NCBI GenBank assembly: GCA_947579665.1
Contig: OX388349.1
Location: 25,328,459-25,392,458, forward strand
DNA: 64,000 bases
Direction of reading: 5' to 3'
Source of the DNA: Sympetrum striolatum
Taxonomy: Eukaryota; Arthropoda; Insecta; Odonata; Libellulidae
The notes beneath the pieces are model-generated. The model was given only the letters and a program-made list of their open reading frames with translations, made no database searches and had not been told where the DNA came from. Shown here one piece after another: positions 1 through 10,703 of this stretch (position 1 is its first letter; every line of letters begins with the position of its first letter). Position numbers and translations under genes: made by a program.

Positions 1-89
1 CTTTGATGAATGAAGCTCGACTTCCGGTTTACCGATTTACTCCAAAAACTAATCAACTCTGACAGCACACACCACAGTGATATATATGA

Positions 90-305
90 GGTTTGGTATT
101 GATACGACTAATAGTTTATACGTTAGAGCGCCCACAAGCACAGACACACATACACACACACACACATACACACAGACATCATTCCAAAAATGGTTAAAAC
201 GTGTCTAGGGTCCCCAAAACGTGTATTTCCGTTGAAATCTCGAATTAGATTTTTTTCATGAAAAAATACTTTCTCTATACTACGTATATGGAGAAAGTAA
301 AAAAT
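90..305 (+). repeat. dispersed-repeat 3' end with CA microsatellite and terminal hairpin
   Basis: A CA-rich simple repeat (about 141-175) is followed by a moderately GC-rich stretch. It ends in a short hairpin whose arms ACTTTCTC and GGAGAAAGT flank an AT-rich loop (about 270-300), then an A-rich tail. From memory this layout (CA tract, short unique stretch, terminal ACTTTCTC hairpin) resembles the end of an interspersed repeat common in arthropod genomes. I cannot name the family. Other copies in the same genome would confirm it. Confidence 0.35.
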
Positions 306-1500
306 CTTGAGGAGCAGCATGTTGAAATTCAATGGACGCGAGAATGTCATTAACCACTCCCAATGTAGCTAAAAAAAATTAGTCCTAGGAGATGACATAT
401 CAAACTACTCCAAAGAGAAGCGAATTAAAATATATGGCTAGCCGTTTCAGTACGAAATGTAAAGTAAAATAAATTAAGAATATTTAACCTTTAATCTTAA
501 ATAAATCCTCAACCCTTTGAATCGATTTCCTTTATCCCTCTCCAACACCAGTGATATTTCCGTGCATCTGTACAAAGATCACCTATAAAGATTTACATAA
601 AGATCAAACCAATTGCAAAGCAATCCTCCTTAAATAATTAAACGTTATAGTTCCCGAAGAGAAATGGTCATGAAAAAGGTTTGACGGGACCAAGACTAAA
701 ACCCGAATCTCCAAATTGACGATAAGTGACTATCCAGCTATCCTAAAATTAAAGGTTGAAAAGTTGTTTTACTGTCCGATGGAATTTTTCCAGAAACTTG
801 AACTTGCTGATGTCAAAAAATAATTCATATCGTGCAGTGGAATTCAATTGGTAGCTCTTTTTAAAAACTCGCACTTCTATAATTTGTTGAAAGCAAAAGG
901 AAATTAGTGCATGACCTCTAAAGATTGTAGTCTTCATAAAAAAATCGGTTTGAGTCAGCTAACATGACTCTTATGATTACTCGGTTGCTAAATAATTGGT
1001 GCTTGTGTACATTAATTGGTGATTTAATTGTTGAGATGAGTTGGAATTTGCTTGGTGAAACAAAGCTGGAAGAAAGACCTAAATAAATAACTCAATCTCT
1101 TCTGCAACGATGATGATAATAGGATACTGAATGAAATGTATGAGTATATCTGATATATTTTATGTTAAAAAAAAGAGATGGTGTTTCAGAAATAATGTCC
1201 CGTTTTAAAAATATTATACGGAACAACTTATTTTGGTTATTTACGCTGACTATATTTAGATAATGTCTAAATATATAAGATGTGATAATTTGCATTTAGT
1301 TCCAGTTATATACTACCTTGATCTATAAAGAATCAATAAAAATTATATAAGAAAACAGATATTATTTAGCACCCTGCTTATCATGCAGAATATTATTTTC
1401 AGCGTTTTAGTTTGGTAGGGGATATCCTTAGTAATATTTCCAGCCAATAAATCGATCCTAGAATTTCGTTTCTGTTTAGTAATGAAGGAGCTAATCGACG
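306..1500. other. AT-rich stretch with no recognisable feature
   Basis: Only short, AT-biased reading frames occur here, with no protein family signature, RNA gene or long repeat that I can recognise. Confidence 0.5.
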
Positions 1501-1790
1501 ACTGTGCTTAGATCAGGGAAATCCTGCAATCTAGGAGCGAGACAGAATTGGATGCTGGTCGAAAATTGGTGGCGGTCCAACGCCGTCGACTCAGCAGAAT
1601 TAGATAACGACAGGAGATGTGGGGATCATTAGGGTCCCGAGGATTTGCGTCTAGAGGAACATATTGAAGGAGGACAAAGTGGATTCGGACAGTTACGTTC
1701 AGCAGCGTTCGGAATGGAATACGGGGACAAGAGGAGGAGTTACCGCAACATTTCTGCAAATGGTATATCACCGAAACTAGGCATATGGTG
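1500..1790. other. GC-richer island, unidentified
   Basis: Base composition rises clearly over the flanks. Both strands carry frames of about 60-90 codons, with interruptions on the + strand. It could be a decayed coding exon of the adjacent Polinton or a conserved non-coding element. I recognise no motif. Confidence 0.25.
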
Positions 1791-2044
1791 GTTGTAATGG
1801 AATTTGGCAGAGATATTTCATATGATTATCTTAAATTCCCACATATTTCACTTCCACAGACCAAAAGAGGTATCGAATTTAACTTTCTTGGTTCTCAACA
1901 CACAATTAAACCTTCAAAATAGTAATAATTGTAGAGACATTATTGCTTAATTACTTAAATTACTTCATAACTTTTATTCCATAAAAATCATCTTGTAATG
2001 CTTATTTTAGAATAGTGTTAATTCTCTAGCATTAGTCCCCACAA

Positions 2045-2205
2045 ACATCAATTCACTGGTAAATTACAATGGGGGACGTAAACAATGACAATGGATGCAA
2101 ACGCACACCCATTCCCAAACCAGTAAGATCTGATTATTAGGGATACGAACCTGGGACCCTGTAGTTGGAGGGCAAGCACACTAGCCACTCCGACCGGTGA
2201 ATATG
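2045..2205 (-). repeat. tRNA-derived SINE or tRNA pseudogene fragment
   Basis: Read on the minus strand from about 2200, the sequence has a tRNA-like head: an A-box-like GTGGCTAGTGTGC and a B-box-like GGTTCGTATCC (about 2141-2151). The region left of it (2045-2138) would be the SINE body. The acceptor stem is not convincing and no target duplication was found, so a plain tRNA pseudogene is possible. It lies just upstream of the first Polinton exon. Confidence 0.45.
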
Positions 2206-2477
2206 TTTAGCTATTAATATAGTTTTGTGGTACTACAGTAAATAATTTCATTATTTTACTGTCAGCTTTTTCTTTGATTCTGTACCTTTCATCTTTCATT
2301 TACGTTAGTTACAAGATTTGATAACAGTTATCTTTTACTAGAGGTTTATAATTGTAAAGAAATACTGTAGTATCACAACTATTACTTCCGGTGCTTTCCT
2401 AATTTCCTTACAAAAGTAAACATTTTCGGATAAATGTTTATTTATAACAAAAAAAACATCATTTAAATTTTTTACAG

Positions 2478-4085
2478 CAAAAAAATACATACAATGATGA
2501 ATATCATAGAATGGTTGAGGAGGTTAGACGATCGTGTAGGGAAGTGAGGGAATAAGAGGAGAATAGGAAGAGGAAAAGGAGGCAGGAGGAGGAAGAGGTC
2601 CAACGGAAGAGGAGGATGATGGCAAAGGAAGTGTCAAGCGTTGTACAATTCATGAAAAATAACCCGGACTGGGACGATGGGATGTTCACAAATTATTATT
2701 ATTATCATTGGACCCTTTATTGTGGCAAGGTTAATTTCTTAAATCTTGATTTCTGTTAAGCTGAATTGACATTCTACCATTATTCTCATTATAAATTATA
2801 TTTTAATTCACGAACATAAGCTTCTAAGATTAATTGTTGGATTTTTTTATCAGAATCTGAAGATACCAATAAGACACCAAGAAAAGATATCGCGGTTATA
2901 ACAATAGACCACGATACGGATGATGAGGATACTGCTATGGACGAGGAAAACAAATCTGGTTAGTGTGTAGTTTTGAATTTCATATATTATCATATTAATA
3001 TTCAACATATGTTTTATTAGTTACTTAAAATTTAATTTACATTAATGATATTAAAATAATTTACAGATCCTCCAACTTGTTGTCTTGAACCGTCGTCGCC
3101 GTCATTGTTGATATCAACGCAGACATCTACATCGTCATCCTTTTATTGTAATTTGGGTGAGTATCAATAAATGAATCTTATATTTCAAACTTATATCAAA
3201 CATATTCTCGATTGCTATCATAATGGAATTGAATTTATTTTATACATTATAACAGCATTATTATTACAATATACATAGTTGCATTTTGATAAACCGATTC
3301 TTAAAATTTCATGAGCAGAATCTTAGAAAAATATGTGATACTATTTTCATTTTAATTTCTTCAGGACCTGTCAAAGATGTAGAAGAAAAGGAAAAAGAGG
3401 AAGGAAAAAAAAGCAGAGATGATGGGGAAGGATGAACTGGACAATCAAGGAGGTGTTGGGAGACTTAATGTTGAAGTACAAGGTAATTTAATTTATCGCT
3501 CTCTCTTATTATTTTTATCTTCTTAAAACATAGATGTTATAAACTTCTTAAATTCAAAATAATTGATTAACCTTATAACAATTTTAGTATCGTAGAATTA
3601 TATATGTAGATGTTGTTATTCATTATAAAACCTATAGATTATTGTTACTTCAAAATTTAATTAACCTCATAATATTGCAGAGAATGGACATGACGATGAT
3701 GCTGATTGTGGTGGTAGCAAGGATAGTACCGAGGATGTTGGTGAAAATAACAACAACGGTAACAACAGCAACAACACTAGCAAGGACATAATGATACCAG
3801 CTGAAGATGCTGAGGCAGTGGCGGTGGAAGAGGCAGACAAGGCTGAGACTGCAGGCGGACCTGAGGGACGACGCTGGGATTGAAAGGCATGATCTCCCTT
3901 TTCATATTTTAAGCGAGAACAAAAAACACTTTAAGAAATTTAATATGTGTGGTAGAGAGGTTAAGATTATGTTAATCCTCTAAATGAGCATGAAAACCCT
4001 CTAACATGGTTTGACAATACGATGGGGTATTTACTAGAATATATTAAGGGAAAATCTGTTGAGGAACATGATCAGGTGGGTTTAA
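2478..4085 (+). pseudogene. intron-containing 5' part of Polinton DNA polymerase B (or adjoining acidic gene)
   Basis: At least five exon-like segments have good splice signals. Exon 1 starts after an acceptor at 2477 and encodes a highly charged Arg/Glu-rich stretch with one stop. Exon 2 runs about 2855-2960, exon 3 about 3067-3157 (GTGAGT donor), exon 4 about 3364-3481 and exon 5 from about 3681. The introns after exons 2, 3 and 4 are all phase 1, so the frames join correctly. The product is acidic, with Asp/Glu, Asn and Ser runs. Exon 4 shifts frame in an A8 run (3405-3412). After about 3840 the reading continues in other frames into a segment ending GLT at 4085. This joins precisely to the polymerase N-terminus beyond the piggyBac. 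Whether the acidic exons belong to the polymerase or to a separate gene is not settled. Confidence 0.6.
4082..4085. repeat. TTAA target-site duplication, left copy
   Basis: TTAA abuts the CCCTA end of the piggyBac. Its partner is at 6244-6247. TTAA duplication is diagnostic for the piggyBac superfamily. Confidence 0.93.
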
Positions 4086-4101
4086 CCCTACTCCGGTCAA
4101 G
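4086..4101 (+). repeat. piggyBac left terminal inverted repeat
   Basis: This 16-bp terminal repeat begins CCC next to TTAA and matches the right terminus with one mismatch. Confidence 0.9.
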
Positions 4102-4297
4102 CTAATTCACCTACATAACCGGTCATGGTGAGCCTTACAGGCTCGCTTAGGAAAATGATAGTATTATAAATAAATATCAATAATTTTTAGTTTATATTTA
4201 TTTACTATAATTCTTATACAATCTAGGTGTCCGTATGTAATTTTGTAATAATTCTACAATATAATGCTATTGTTTATAATTAGGATTTACAATTTTC

Positions 4298-5480
4298 TCA
4301 TACAACAGTAAAAGAGCTGTGCTCTTTACATATGTTGTTTTTGCATCTTTTACAACATTTTTTCTGCATCCTACTCTTTTTGGATGCACAAATGTAACAC
4401 CTTTTTCGTGGGTTAACAATTTCAGTGTAAGGTTTTTCCGACGAGGTATTAAATATAGCGATTGCCCTTTTCGTAACATGCTGCAATCTCGAGATGCTCC
4501 TAGACTGAATTTGAGGTATTATCAAAGCCTCGGCTAGTTAAATAATAAATAACCTACGTTTGTCGTTTTTGATCGCATTCCATTTTGGATTTCGATGACA
4601 CCACATAAGGTAGGCAGCAATACCACACACATCTATTCCATTCATGAAATAAACAAAAGGCCAACGATTGGTTTTTTTTTACTCATGTATTCAGGAATTG
4701 GTTTGTCTAATGAATCCACCCCCCCATTTGTATCATTATAATAAAGTATTATGTCTGGTTTACCATTCTCAGATATAACTCTAGAGTGGTGCATTGTTTG
4801 CATTGAAAGAAGAATTACACTTTTGCCCTTTTTGGGCACATATGATACAAGTGTGGCATCTTTAGTGAACCCAAAAACAGAGGAATTCTCTTTTCTTGCT
4901 CGGCTGGGGAGAAATTGAGCAGGAATAAATATTTTATTTTTTCCCACGGTTCCTACCATCGTTAGGCCATTTGACAGAAGAGTTTTAGCTAAGTCCAGGT
5001 CAGTGAAATAATAATCGTAAGTAATATTGCGATTTGATCCATTCAAGTTTTCTGTCAGCGATAAAACAACTGATGATGCTAAATTGTGTGCCCTTGTGTC
5101 AACTTTGCCTAAATATGGTATACCGCACAAAGGATAGAATGTTTTTGAGTCACAAAGCCACCATATTTTCATTCCGTATTTGTCAGGCTTCGAAGGCATA
5201 TATTGCCTAAAAGGGCACCGACCATGGAAGGGCACTAGTTGCTCATCAACGGTCAAATTTTCTCCCGGAATATAGTATTTCCTCAGTTTAGTATTTAATT
5301 CTTCCCATAAGTTTCGAATCGGAGTGAGCTTATCTTTTTTTCTACGCTCATTTCGATTATTTTTGTCATCAAACCGCAAAAATATTAGGAAAATTTAAAA
5401 TCTATTTAGACTCATTGCGGCCCTAAAAATTGGTGGTCCATATATTTTATCCCATAGTGATTCATAATTGCAATAATTTG
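4298..5480 (-). pseudogene. piggyBac transposase, broken (DDE_Tnp_1_7 plus C-terminal Cys-rich domain)
   Basis: piggyBac transposases cut and paste DNA at TTAA with three catalytic Asp residues. The clean block at 4642-5379 (245 codons) shows all three contexts: TVDEQLVPFHGR, YYFTDLDLA and NGGVDSLDK. Downstream the frame shifts at a run of nine T (4672-4680, A on the coding strand) and continues through a region with one TAA. It ends in a Cys-rich zinc-binding tail at 4298-4525 (CYIC, CCKRCK and a final Cys/His), as is usual in the family. Upstream of 5379 the homologous frame continues to at least 5480 with an in-frame TAA near 5400, then becomes unclear. Intact family members have about 550-600 residues. 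The catalytic residues survive, but the gene cannot be read through as given. Confidence 0.9.
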
Positions 5481-6227
5481 ATTTTAGATGACCAGCAGTT
5501 AATAAGAGCCCAATGAACGCTTATATTTCCTTCCTATCGCATAGCTGCCAATTTATTTTCGTTGAAGATTGCTCACGAACGCCCATCATTTCTGTTTGTA
5601 TAGTTTACGATTGAATCTATCATAGATGGAGTCATGTAAAGCATGAATGAATCCCGGGGTTCCGCTAGGTCTCACACTCACTAGTAACACCGTCCTGCTA
5701 CGGAGCTGTCCGACGCTTATATAATGGATATGTATTGGATAGTTATGGAAAATATATAGTAGCAAAGACAGTGAAATGGATCGGTGTCAGTCATTTTACA
5801 GAAACCATAACTTCAAATGTGTTAGGTGACCCCGTTGGAACATAGTTGAAAATTACGATGTGTGTGAAGCGAATACTGTAGACACAAATATTCAAAGAAA
5901 AAAATGTTACGTCATGACCTCAGATACCTAGTGTACACCAAAAAACATAAATACTATGTTGGAAAGAGCATAGGGGCCGTATGATACGTATCATCCATTG
6001 TGTAAATGAAAAACTTTTTCCGAGCCTTGCAAGCTCACCTTACCCGGCTGAGTGCTGAAACGGTAAAACATTTTTTTCAAAGTGATACAAGCTAGGAGAA
6101 AAAAAATCCCATGTCGGATAAGGTATATAATTACATAAACGTAGAAGTCATAAAGTTTCAGCAACTGGATGATTACCACTGTCGTGAAAATTGTAAAAAG
6201 GTATGGTGGTGAGCCTCAAAGGCTCAC

Positions 6228-6243
6228 CTTGACCGGACTAGGG
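6228..6243 (-). repeat. piggyBac right terminal inverted repeat
   Basis: CTTGACCGGACTAGGG is the inverted copy of the left end and is followed directly by TTAA (6244-6247). Confidence 0.9.
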
Positions 6244-6247
6244 TTAA
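6244..6247. repeat. TTAA target-site duplication, right copy
   Basis: Second copy of the target TTAA. Polymerase coding sequence resumes immediately with ACC ATA AGA. Confidence 0.93.
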
Positions 6248-7458
6248 CCATAAGATATGACGGTAACTCTGATAAAGACGTAGCCATTTCATTCCGTCGG
6301 ATGGATCAGCTGAACCCCAAAGTAATCTCGCAGGTTATTTCAAAAGTCGTACAAAGTAACGATTCTTTCTTAACTTCAGCACCACTAACTATTTCGATCC
6401 ATCATGTTGCTATGCCTGTCGGTCACGGTGGAGGACGCTTGAATAGGGTGAATTTGTTATCTTTTATTGACTTTTGCCGTAAGAAAACTTCAATAATTGT
6501 CATTAACAATAACGACAATTTATGTTTAGCACGTAGCATTGTGGTTGCAATGTCTCTACATTTGGATGATGTTCAGACTAAGATGCAAGTACAAAACGAT
6601 TCGCACTCTATTCAGACCAAGCGAGCGCATGCATTGTGTAGGCAATACGGTGTGGACTTAAACAATGGTGGAGGTCTGGAAGAGATTAAAAAATTCCAAA
6701 AAGGAATGAACGAGTGGAAGATTAACGTCTTCACGGACAGAAAAGGCCGGGAAGTCATGTTTGAAGGAGCTGACGTAGAAGGGGAGAAGAAGAAGAGGAT
6801 TGACTTAATTTTTGGTGATAACCATTATAATTTCATTAGAAGTTTGACAGGGACTTTCAGTTCTGGGTACTACTGTGTAAAGTGTAAAAAGCCTTATAAT
6901 ACCCGAGGTACTCACTATTTTAATGATACGTGCAATAGATGTGGGGCCAGCAACATCTGCAAGTCATCACGAGTAATGGAATGTAGTAGATGTGGAAGAA
7001 GCTTTTTAGGTCCCTATTGTCTAGAAAACCACCGTATCATGCATGGAAATTTGTCAATGTGCGATAAATTGAAGAAGTGTGCCATATGTTTTAAGGTTTA
7101 TAAAACCTCAGGGCAGGACAGTAGACCGCATAAATGCGGTGAACAATATTGCGACCGATGTGATGTTTACCATTTGGGAAACAATCTTTGTTATATACAG
7201 CCCGTTCCTGTGAAAAGTATAAATAAAAACAATACACTGTATATACTTTTTGATTTAGAGTATCGTCAAGACTCACCATTAGAGGGCAGAAGCAACGTGT
7301 TTGAACACATTCCTGTGCTTTGCGTGTTGGAACAATCATGCAGGGTTTGCTGGAATGTTGAAGATTCCGAACATCTATGTAATAGCTGTGGTACGAGACG
7401 GCATATCTTTTCAGGCCCTAACCTGATTGAAAGTTTTTTTGAATATTTCAAGATATGA
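6244..7458 (+). pseudogene. Polinton protein-primed DNA polymerase B, N-terminal part
   Basis: This would be the replicative family B polymerase of the Polinton. An uninterrupted frame of about 404 codons runs from the piggyBac boundary. It contains a conserved N-terminal block (GISFRR-type, here AISFRRMDQL), a Cys-rich region with many CxxC pairs (about 6870-7200, probably zinc-binding) and an exonuclease-I-like FDLE at about 7249-7260. It stops at 7458, just after the exonuclease motif. The rest of the exonuclease and all palm/polymerase motifs are missing, although the ATPase gene begins only about 200 bp later. An internal deletion is inferred. The frame can be opened 25 codons earlier, from an ATG at 6169, but that part is piggyBac terminus and not a genuine start. 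After 7458 a short open stretch (about 7453-7520) in another frame may be further remnant coding sequence. Confidence 0.85.
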
Positions 7459-7652
7459 AGAGATGATTTGCAATCAGTTAGGGTTGGAAAATTATTGGGA
7501 TGATTATCTTTGGTTGTAGATTCTCACATCCAAATAATTTACTTTTATATTCTTCTTCTGAGTCATTTCATTAATTTGTATTCGCTTTCTATTTTAATTA
7601 CTCTTATATTTTCAAAGCATTTAAATATAACTTTATGTAAAAAACAAACCTC
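7459..7652 (+). other. deletion junction between polymerase and ATPase remnants
   Basis: These 190 bp replace what should be the catalytic two-thirds of the polymerase. They are AT-rich and, beyond the first 60 bp, contain no recognisable coding sequence. Confidence 0.5.
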
Positions 7653-8328
7653 TTGATGTTCTTATTCATTTGCATCATGTCCTCCCCTCTGAATGCACCT
7701 TTCACGGTGACGATACGTGGTCCTACGATGAGTGGTAAGTCGGTATGGGTGGAAAAGTTCATAGACTCGATAGGTTCATTAGTAACCACTAAGTTTGAGA
7801 ACATAATTTGGTGTTATTCAGAATTTCAATCAATTCCACCTAAATTAAGAACGAAATCTAAAGTAAAATTTCATCAAGAAGTCCCGGACTTGTCCGAAAT
7901 TTCAAACGATTCCAGAGTTCATCGTCTGATTTGTCTCGATGATGGTGGAAATAGATTCTTCTATAGTGAACCTATTCACAAAGGGTGCTCATCATTGGAA
8001 TTTAAGTGTAATTTTCATATCACAAAATTTGTTTCATCAAGGTAAAGGTCGGAGAGACATTTCATTGAATTCTCACTATCTTGTATGTTTTAAAAACCCC
8101 CGCGATCGGAGTCAGATATTTCATCTTGCAAGAAAAATATACCCTGAAAATCCCTTATTTATTTAAGCTGCTTATAGAGATGCGACTTCTAAACCACATG
8201 GATACTTGTTTATTGATTTAAAACAAAGTATGCCTGACGATTACAGGGTAAGAACTAGCATATTTCCGGAAGATAAGTTTACGTTCGTATACGTTCCAAA
8301 AAATAAAAATAAAAGACGCATGTTTTAG
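7653..8328 (+). pseudogene. Polinton genome-packaging ATPase (FtsK/HerA-like), broken
   Basis: In the family this P-loop ATPase drives DNA into the capsid. The first block (best start the ATG at 7677, MSSPLNAPFTV) has a Walker A motif GPTMSGKS at residues ~16-23 and a hydrophobic strand plus acidic pair (RLICLDDGG) as Walker B near 7926-7950. The frame then shifts around 7940-7950 into frame 1, which carries the conserved HQGKGRRDISLNSHY and KNPRDRSQI blocks. An in-frame TAA at 8164-8166 is followed by further homologous sequence (KPHGYLFIDL) up to a TAG at 8326-8328. The total of about 215 codons is near the usual family length, so the gene is complete but disabled by one frameshift and one nonsense codon. 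Confidence 0.88.
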
Positions 8329-8351
8329 AAGCTAAGAATCAGTTATTAAAC

Positions 8352-8565
8352 ATGTCGCGAGCAGTGAAGAGCTGTCTTGATATTCTCAAGGCTCTCTGCA
8401 AAATGTAGTCTGAGCAGAGAGTGGCCATTTTAAAAAAATTTCGATAAGAAATTAGTTCATGCAATTTGTGAATGCGTATTCAATGTCTTAAAAGGTAACG
8501 TACAATTGAAATCATGTCATAAACGTAGAATATCTCGTTACAAGAAGATCTTGCGGAAATTATAA
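8352..8565 (+). pseudogene. small basic Polinton protein, decayed
   Basis: Two blocks in different frames fill the gap between the ATPase and the next gene. The first starts at the ATG at 8352 (frame 3) and has a TAG within 20 codons. The second (frame 1, 8458-8565) reads ICECVFNVLKGNV followed by a Lys/Arg-rich segment. From memory, a small basic protein with this Cys-Glu-Cys/Asn-Val-Leu core sits directly after the ATPase in other Polintons. Its function is unknown to me; a core or minor capsid role would be a guess. Several stops make it non-functional. Confidence 0.45.
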
Positions 8566-8575
8566 AGCGCGGCGG

Positions 8576-9285
8576 ATGCTGGAAAAAGAAAAGACGTATA
8601 ATCATTCAGAAAGGCTCCGGTTTTCTACCACTGATTATTGGTTCGGCATTGAGCAGTTTGATTGGTTCCTTGATCAAATAATGGAGCATGCAAAGAAAAT
8701 GATTTTAGTCCCAAGCGAAGTTATAGAAAGATTTACGAATAGACAGGATTCGAATCACGTTTCGCGTCTCGATGAAGAAATGAAAAATATATTGCATGCT
8801 GAAAAAATTCCGGATAGTGATAAATGGAATATGTATAGAGAAATTCTGCTAAAATATTTGAATCAGGTAGAAAAATTGAAGAAGCACGCATTCTTACCTG
8901 CTGTGGATATTTCGAGGGAGTCTGATCCGAGTGAAACACCACATACAAGAAACTTGGGCTCGGGGGAGGGCAGTAAAATTGAACTTAATGAAGAAATTTT
9001 AAAATCTGTACCTCAAACCTTTAGAAGAAAAGCCCGACTGCTATACGACAGAATTTTAAGAAACGAGAAAATCACATGGGACGATCGAAGTATGGTTACC
9101 ATCGAATACCTCGATCGAATATTACTGATCTCATAAACGATGTAGTTAGACCACGTAAAAATACCAACCCTGATGGTTGGGAGGTATTTTGTAAAGCTTT
9201 GCGTGAGATTAATATTCTCCAAGAATATATTGGAAATCAAAAAAGATGGAACTTCATTCGCGACTTAGGGTCGGTAGAGCATTAA
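8576..9285 (+). pseudogene. conserved Polinton accessory protein upstream of integrase, frameshifted
   Basis: The first block (8576-9136 frame, 186 codons) begins MLEKEKTYN and has an acidic and Lys-rich central part (EEMKNILHAEKIPDSDKW). A second block in frame 1 (to 9285) carries SNITDLINDVV and GWEVFCKALREI. They overlap at about 9076-9136, and a one-base shift near 9095-9108 separates them. I recognise the C-terminal block as a recurring protein near the integrase of Polintons. Its biochemical role is unknown to me. The order ATPase, small basic protein, this protein, integrase is consistent with one element. Confidence 0.65.
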
Positions 9286-9392
9286 TCCAAACCCTCTTGG
9301 AAAGATTCAAAAACCTCACAAAAAGAAAAAGCAACAGTTAAGGTTCGTTATTCTCCTTATAAAACCGGAAGCTGGGCAAAATACCGCTTATA

Positions 9393-9544
9393 ATGGGGAT
9401 TGGCGAAACATACTTAAATGCTAGTAATCCTTCTGGCTATTCTGGAGCATCCGCGCTAATAAATAATCTTAAGGGGGAGTAAACACCCAAAGAAGTTCGG
9501 GAATGATTGGAAACAGTAGATTCGTATACCCTCCATAAACCTGT
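9393..9544 (+). pseudogene. Polinton integrase, N-terminal segment (split by LINE)
   Basis: The integrase frame begins about the ATG at 9393 (NPSGYSGASAL) and runs to the codons LHKPV at 9531-9545, where LINE sequence begins. It has two in-frame stops, TAA and TGA, between about 9480 and 9510. The homologous frame resumes at 10726. The break falls between the N-terminal region and the catalytic core. Confidence 0.75.
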
Positions 9545-10643
9545 TTCCCGATCATGTGAAACCCAACTTGCTCTATTTGTACACGATATCTTAAAGTCCG
9601 CCGAAAGTAAAAAGCAAGTGGACGCTATTTTCCTAGATTTCAAAAAAGCATTCGATAGAGTCCCCCACTACAAACTAATTTACAAACTAAAACTAGCGGG
9701 CATTAACAAGGAAGTAGTCGACTGGGTTAAGGATTTTCTCTACGAGAGGGAACAACAAGTTGTACTGGATGGCGTTAGCTCAAATAGAGTCAAAGTTACC
9801 TCTGGCGTACCTCAAGGCAGTGTAATTGGACCTCTTCTTTTCCTTATTTATATCAATGACTTGAGTGACGAGATAGTTAGTAATGTGAGGATATTTGCGG
9901 ATGACTCGGTTATATATGGGGAAGTGACAAACGAGGAAGACCGGACATCTCTCTCAAACGATTTAGTCCTCATCCAGGGGTGGTGCGAAAAATGGGAATT
10001 GGATATTAACGTAAGTAAATGCTCCGTGGTTAGTTTCTTCGAAAAGAAAAAAATGCGTCCAAATCACCCATACAAAATTGATGGAATTAGTATCAAAGTG
10101 GTAGATTCAGTTAAATATCTCGGGATCAACATTATTAATAACTTGAATTGGAGCACGCATATTCGAAAAATCTGCGGCAAAGCAAGTAAAAGGCTTGGCT
10201 TCGTAAAGCGTATTGTCGGTAAATGCGACGAAAAGGTGAGAGAGCGATGTTATTTTACTTTGGTCAGACCCCTTCTGGAATATGCGGCAAGTATATGGGA
10301 TCCGGCGGATGAAACGTGTATTCGCGAACTCGAGAAAGTGCAGCGTAAAGCGGTTCGTTTTGTTAAGAAATGCTACGATAAAAAAGCAAGCGTTACAAAA
10401 ATGCTCTCAGACGTAGGTTGGGAATCCTTGAAAGAAAGGAGACTGGAAGCTAGGCTGCGATTGCTTAATAAATTCAGGGAAACTACATTTTCCGAAGATA
10501 CAATCGGTATCATGCAACCCCCCTGCTACGTCGGTCGATCCGATAATGACCATAAGTTAAGAGAAATAGATGCTGGGACGAATCGTTTTAGAGATTCATT
10601 CTTTCTGCGAACAATACGTGACAATAATCGAATAAGGAAGTAA
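9545..10643 (+). pseudogene. LINE reverse transcriptase, C-terminal two-thirds
   Basis: About 365 codons without interruption cover the RT from the SCETQL region: FLDFKKAFDRV (catalytic Asp of motif A), SGVPQGSVIGP (motif B), FADDS (motif C, two catalytic Asp) and KYLGI, then the thumb and C-terminal region ending NNRIRK. The endonuclease and RT N-terminus are missing through 5' truncation. The frame is continuous with 13 codons of Polinton integrase upstream, so an open frame from 9507 encodes a chimera that is an accident of insertion. It is probably of the CR1/L2/Jockey group; the clade is not proven. Confidence 0.9.
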
Positions 10644-10656
10644 TTTAGATTCAACT

Positions 10657-10703
10657 GGTGTTTACACCCCCTGCCACACGCCGAAAGGCGGCTTGTAGGG
10701 TAT
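10657..10703 (+). other. conserved structured 3' end of LINE
   Basis: GGTGTTTACACC forms one hairpin. CGCC-GAAA-GGCG forms a second, extended by CCCTGC/GTAGGG pairing around it. Closely similar sequence is found at 20217-20267 and, inverted, at 22953-23033. By analogy with other LINEs it could be the RNA structure recognised by the element's own RT. Confidence 0.7.

Larger units (their letters stand above)
4086..6243 (-). mobile_element. piggyBac superfamily transposon, 2,158 bp, inserted in Polinton polymerase gene
   Basis: Both ends are visible. The left end CCCTACTCCGGTCAAG (4086-4101) and the inverted right end CCCTAGTCCGGTCAAG (complement of 6228-6243) match at 15 of 16 positions, and TTAA flanks each side. 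Subterminal hairpins with GAGCC/GGCTC arms occur near both ends (about 4128-4147 and 6208-6228), with a related one near 6022-6040. The transposase remnant is on the minus strand. Removing the element and one TTAA restores a continuous polymerase reading frame, so it inserted after the Polinton. The transposase has stops and a frameshift, so the copy is non-autonomous. Confidence 0.93.

Noticed and set aside
123..350. 75-codon minus frame through the CA repeat
   Set aside because: Its composition is driven by the microsatellite and the dispersed repeat; not a gene.
6169..6243. First 25 codons of the polymerase frame
   Set aside because: They are the right end of the piggyBac, bounded by TTAA.
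9507..9545. ATG at 9507 as start of an intact RT gene
   Set aside because: The first 13 codons are Polinton integrase; the frame is an insertion chimera.
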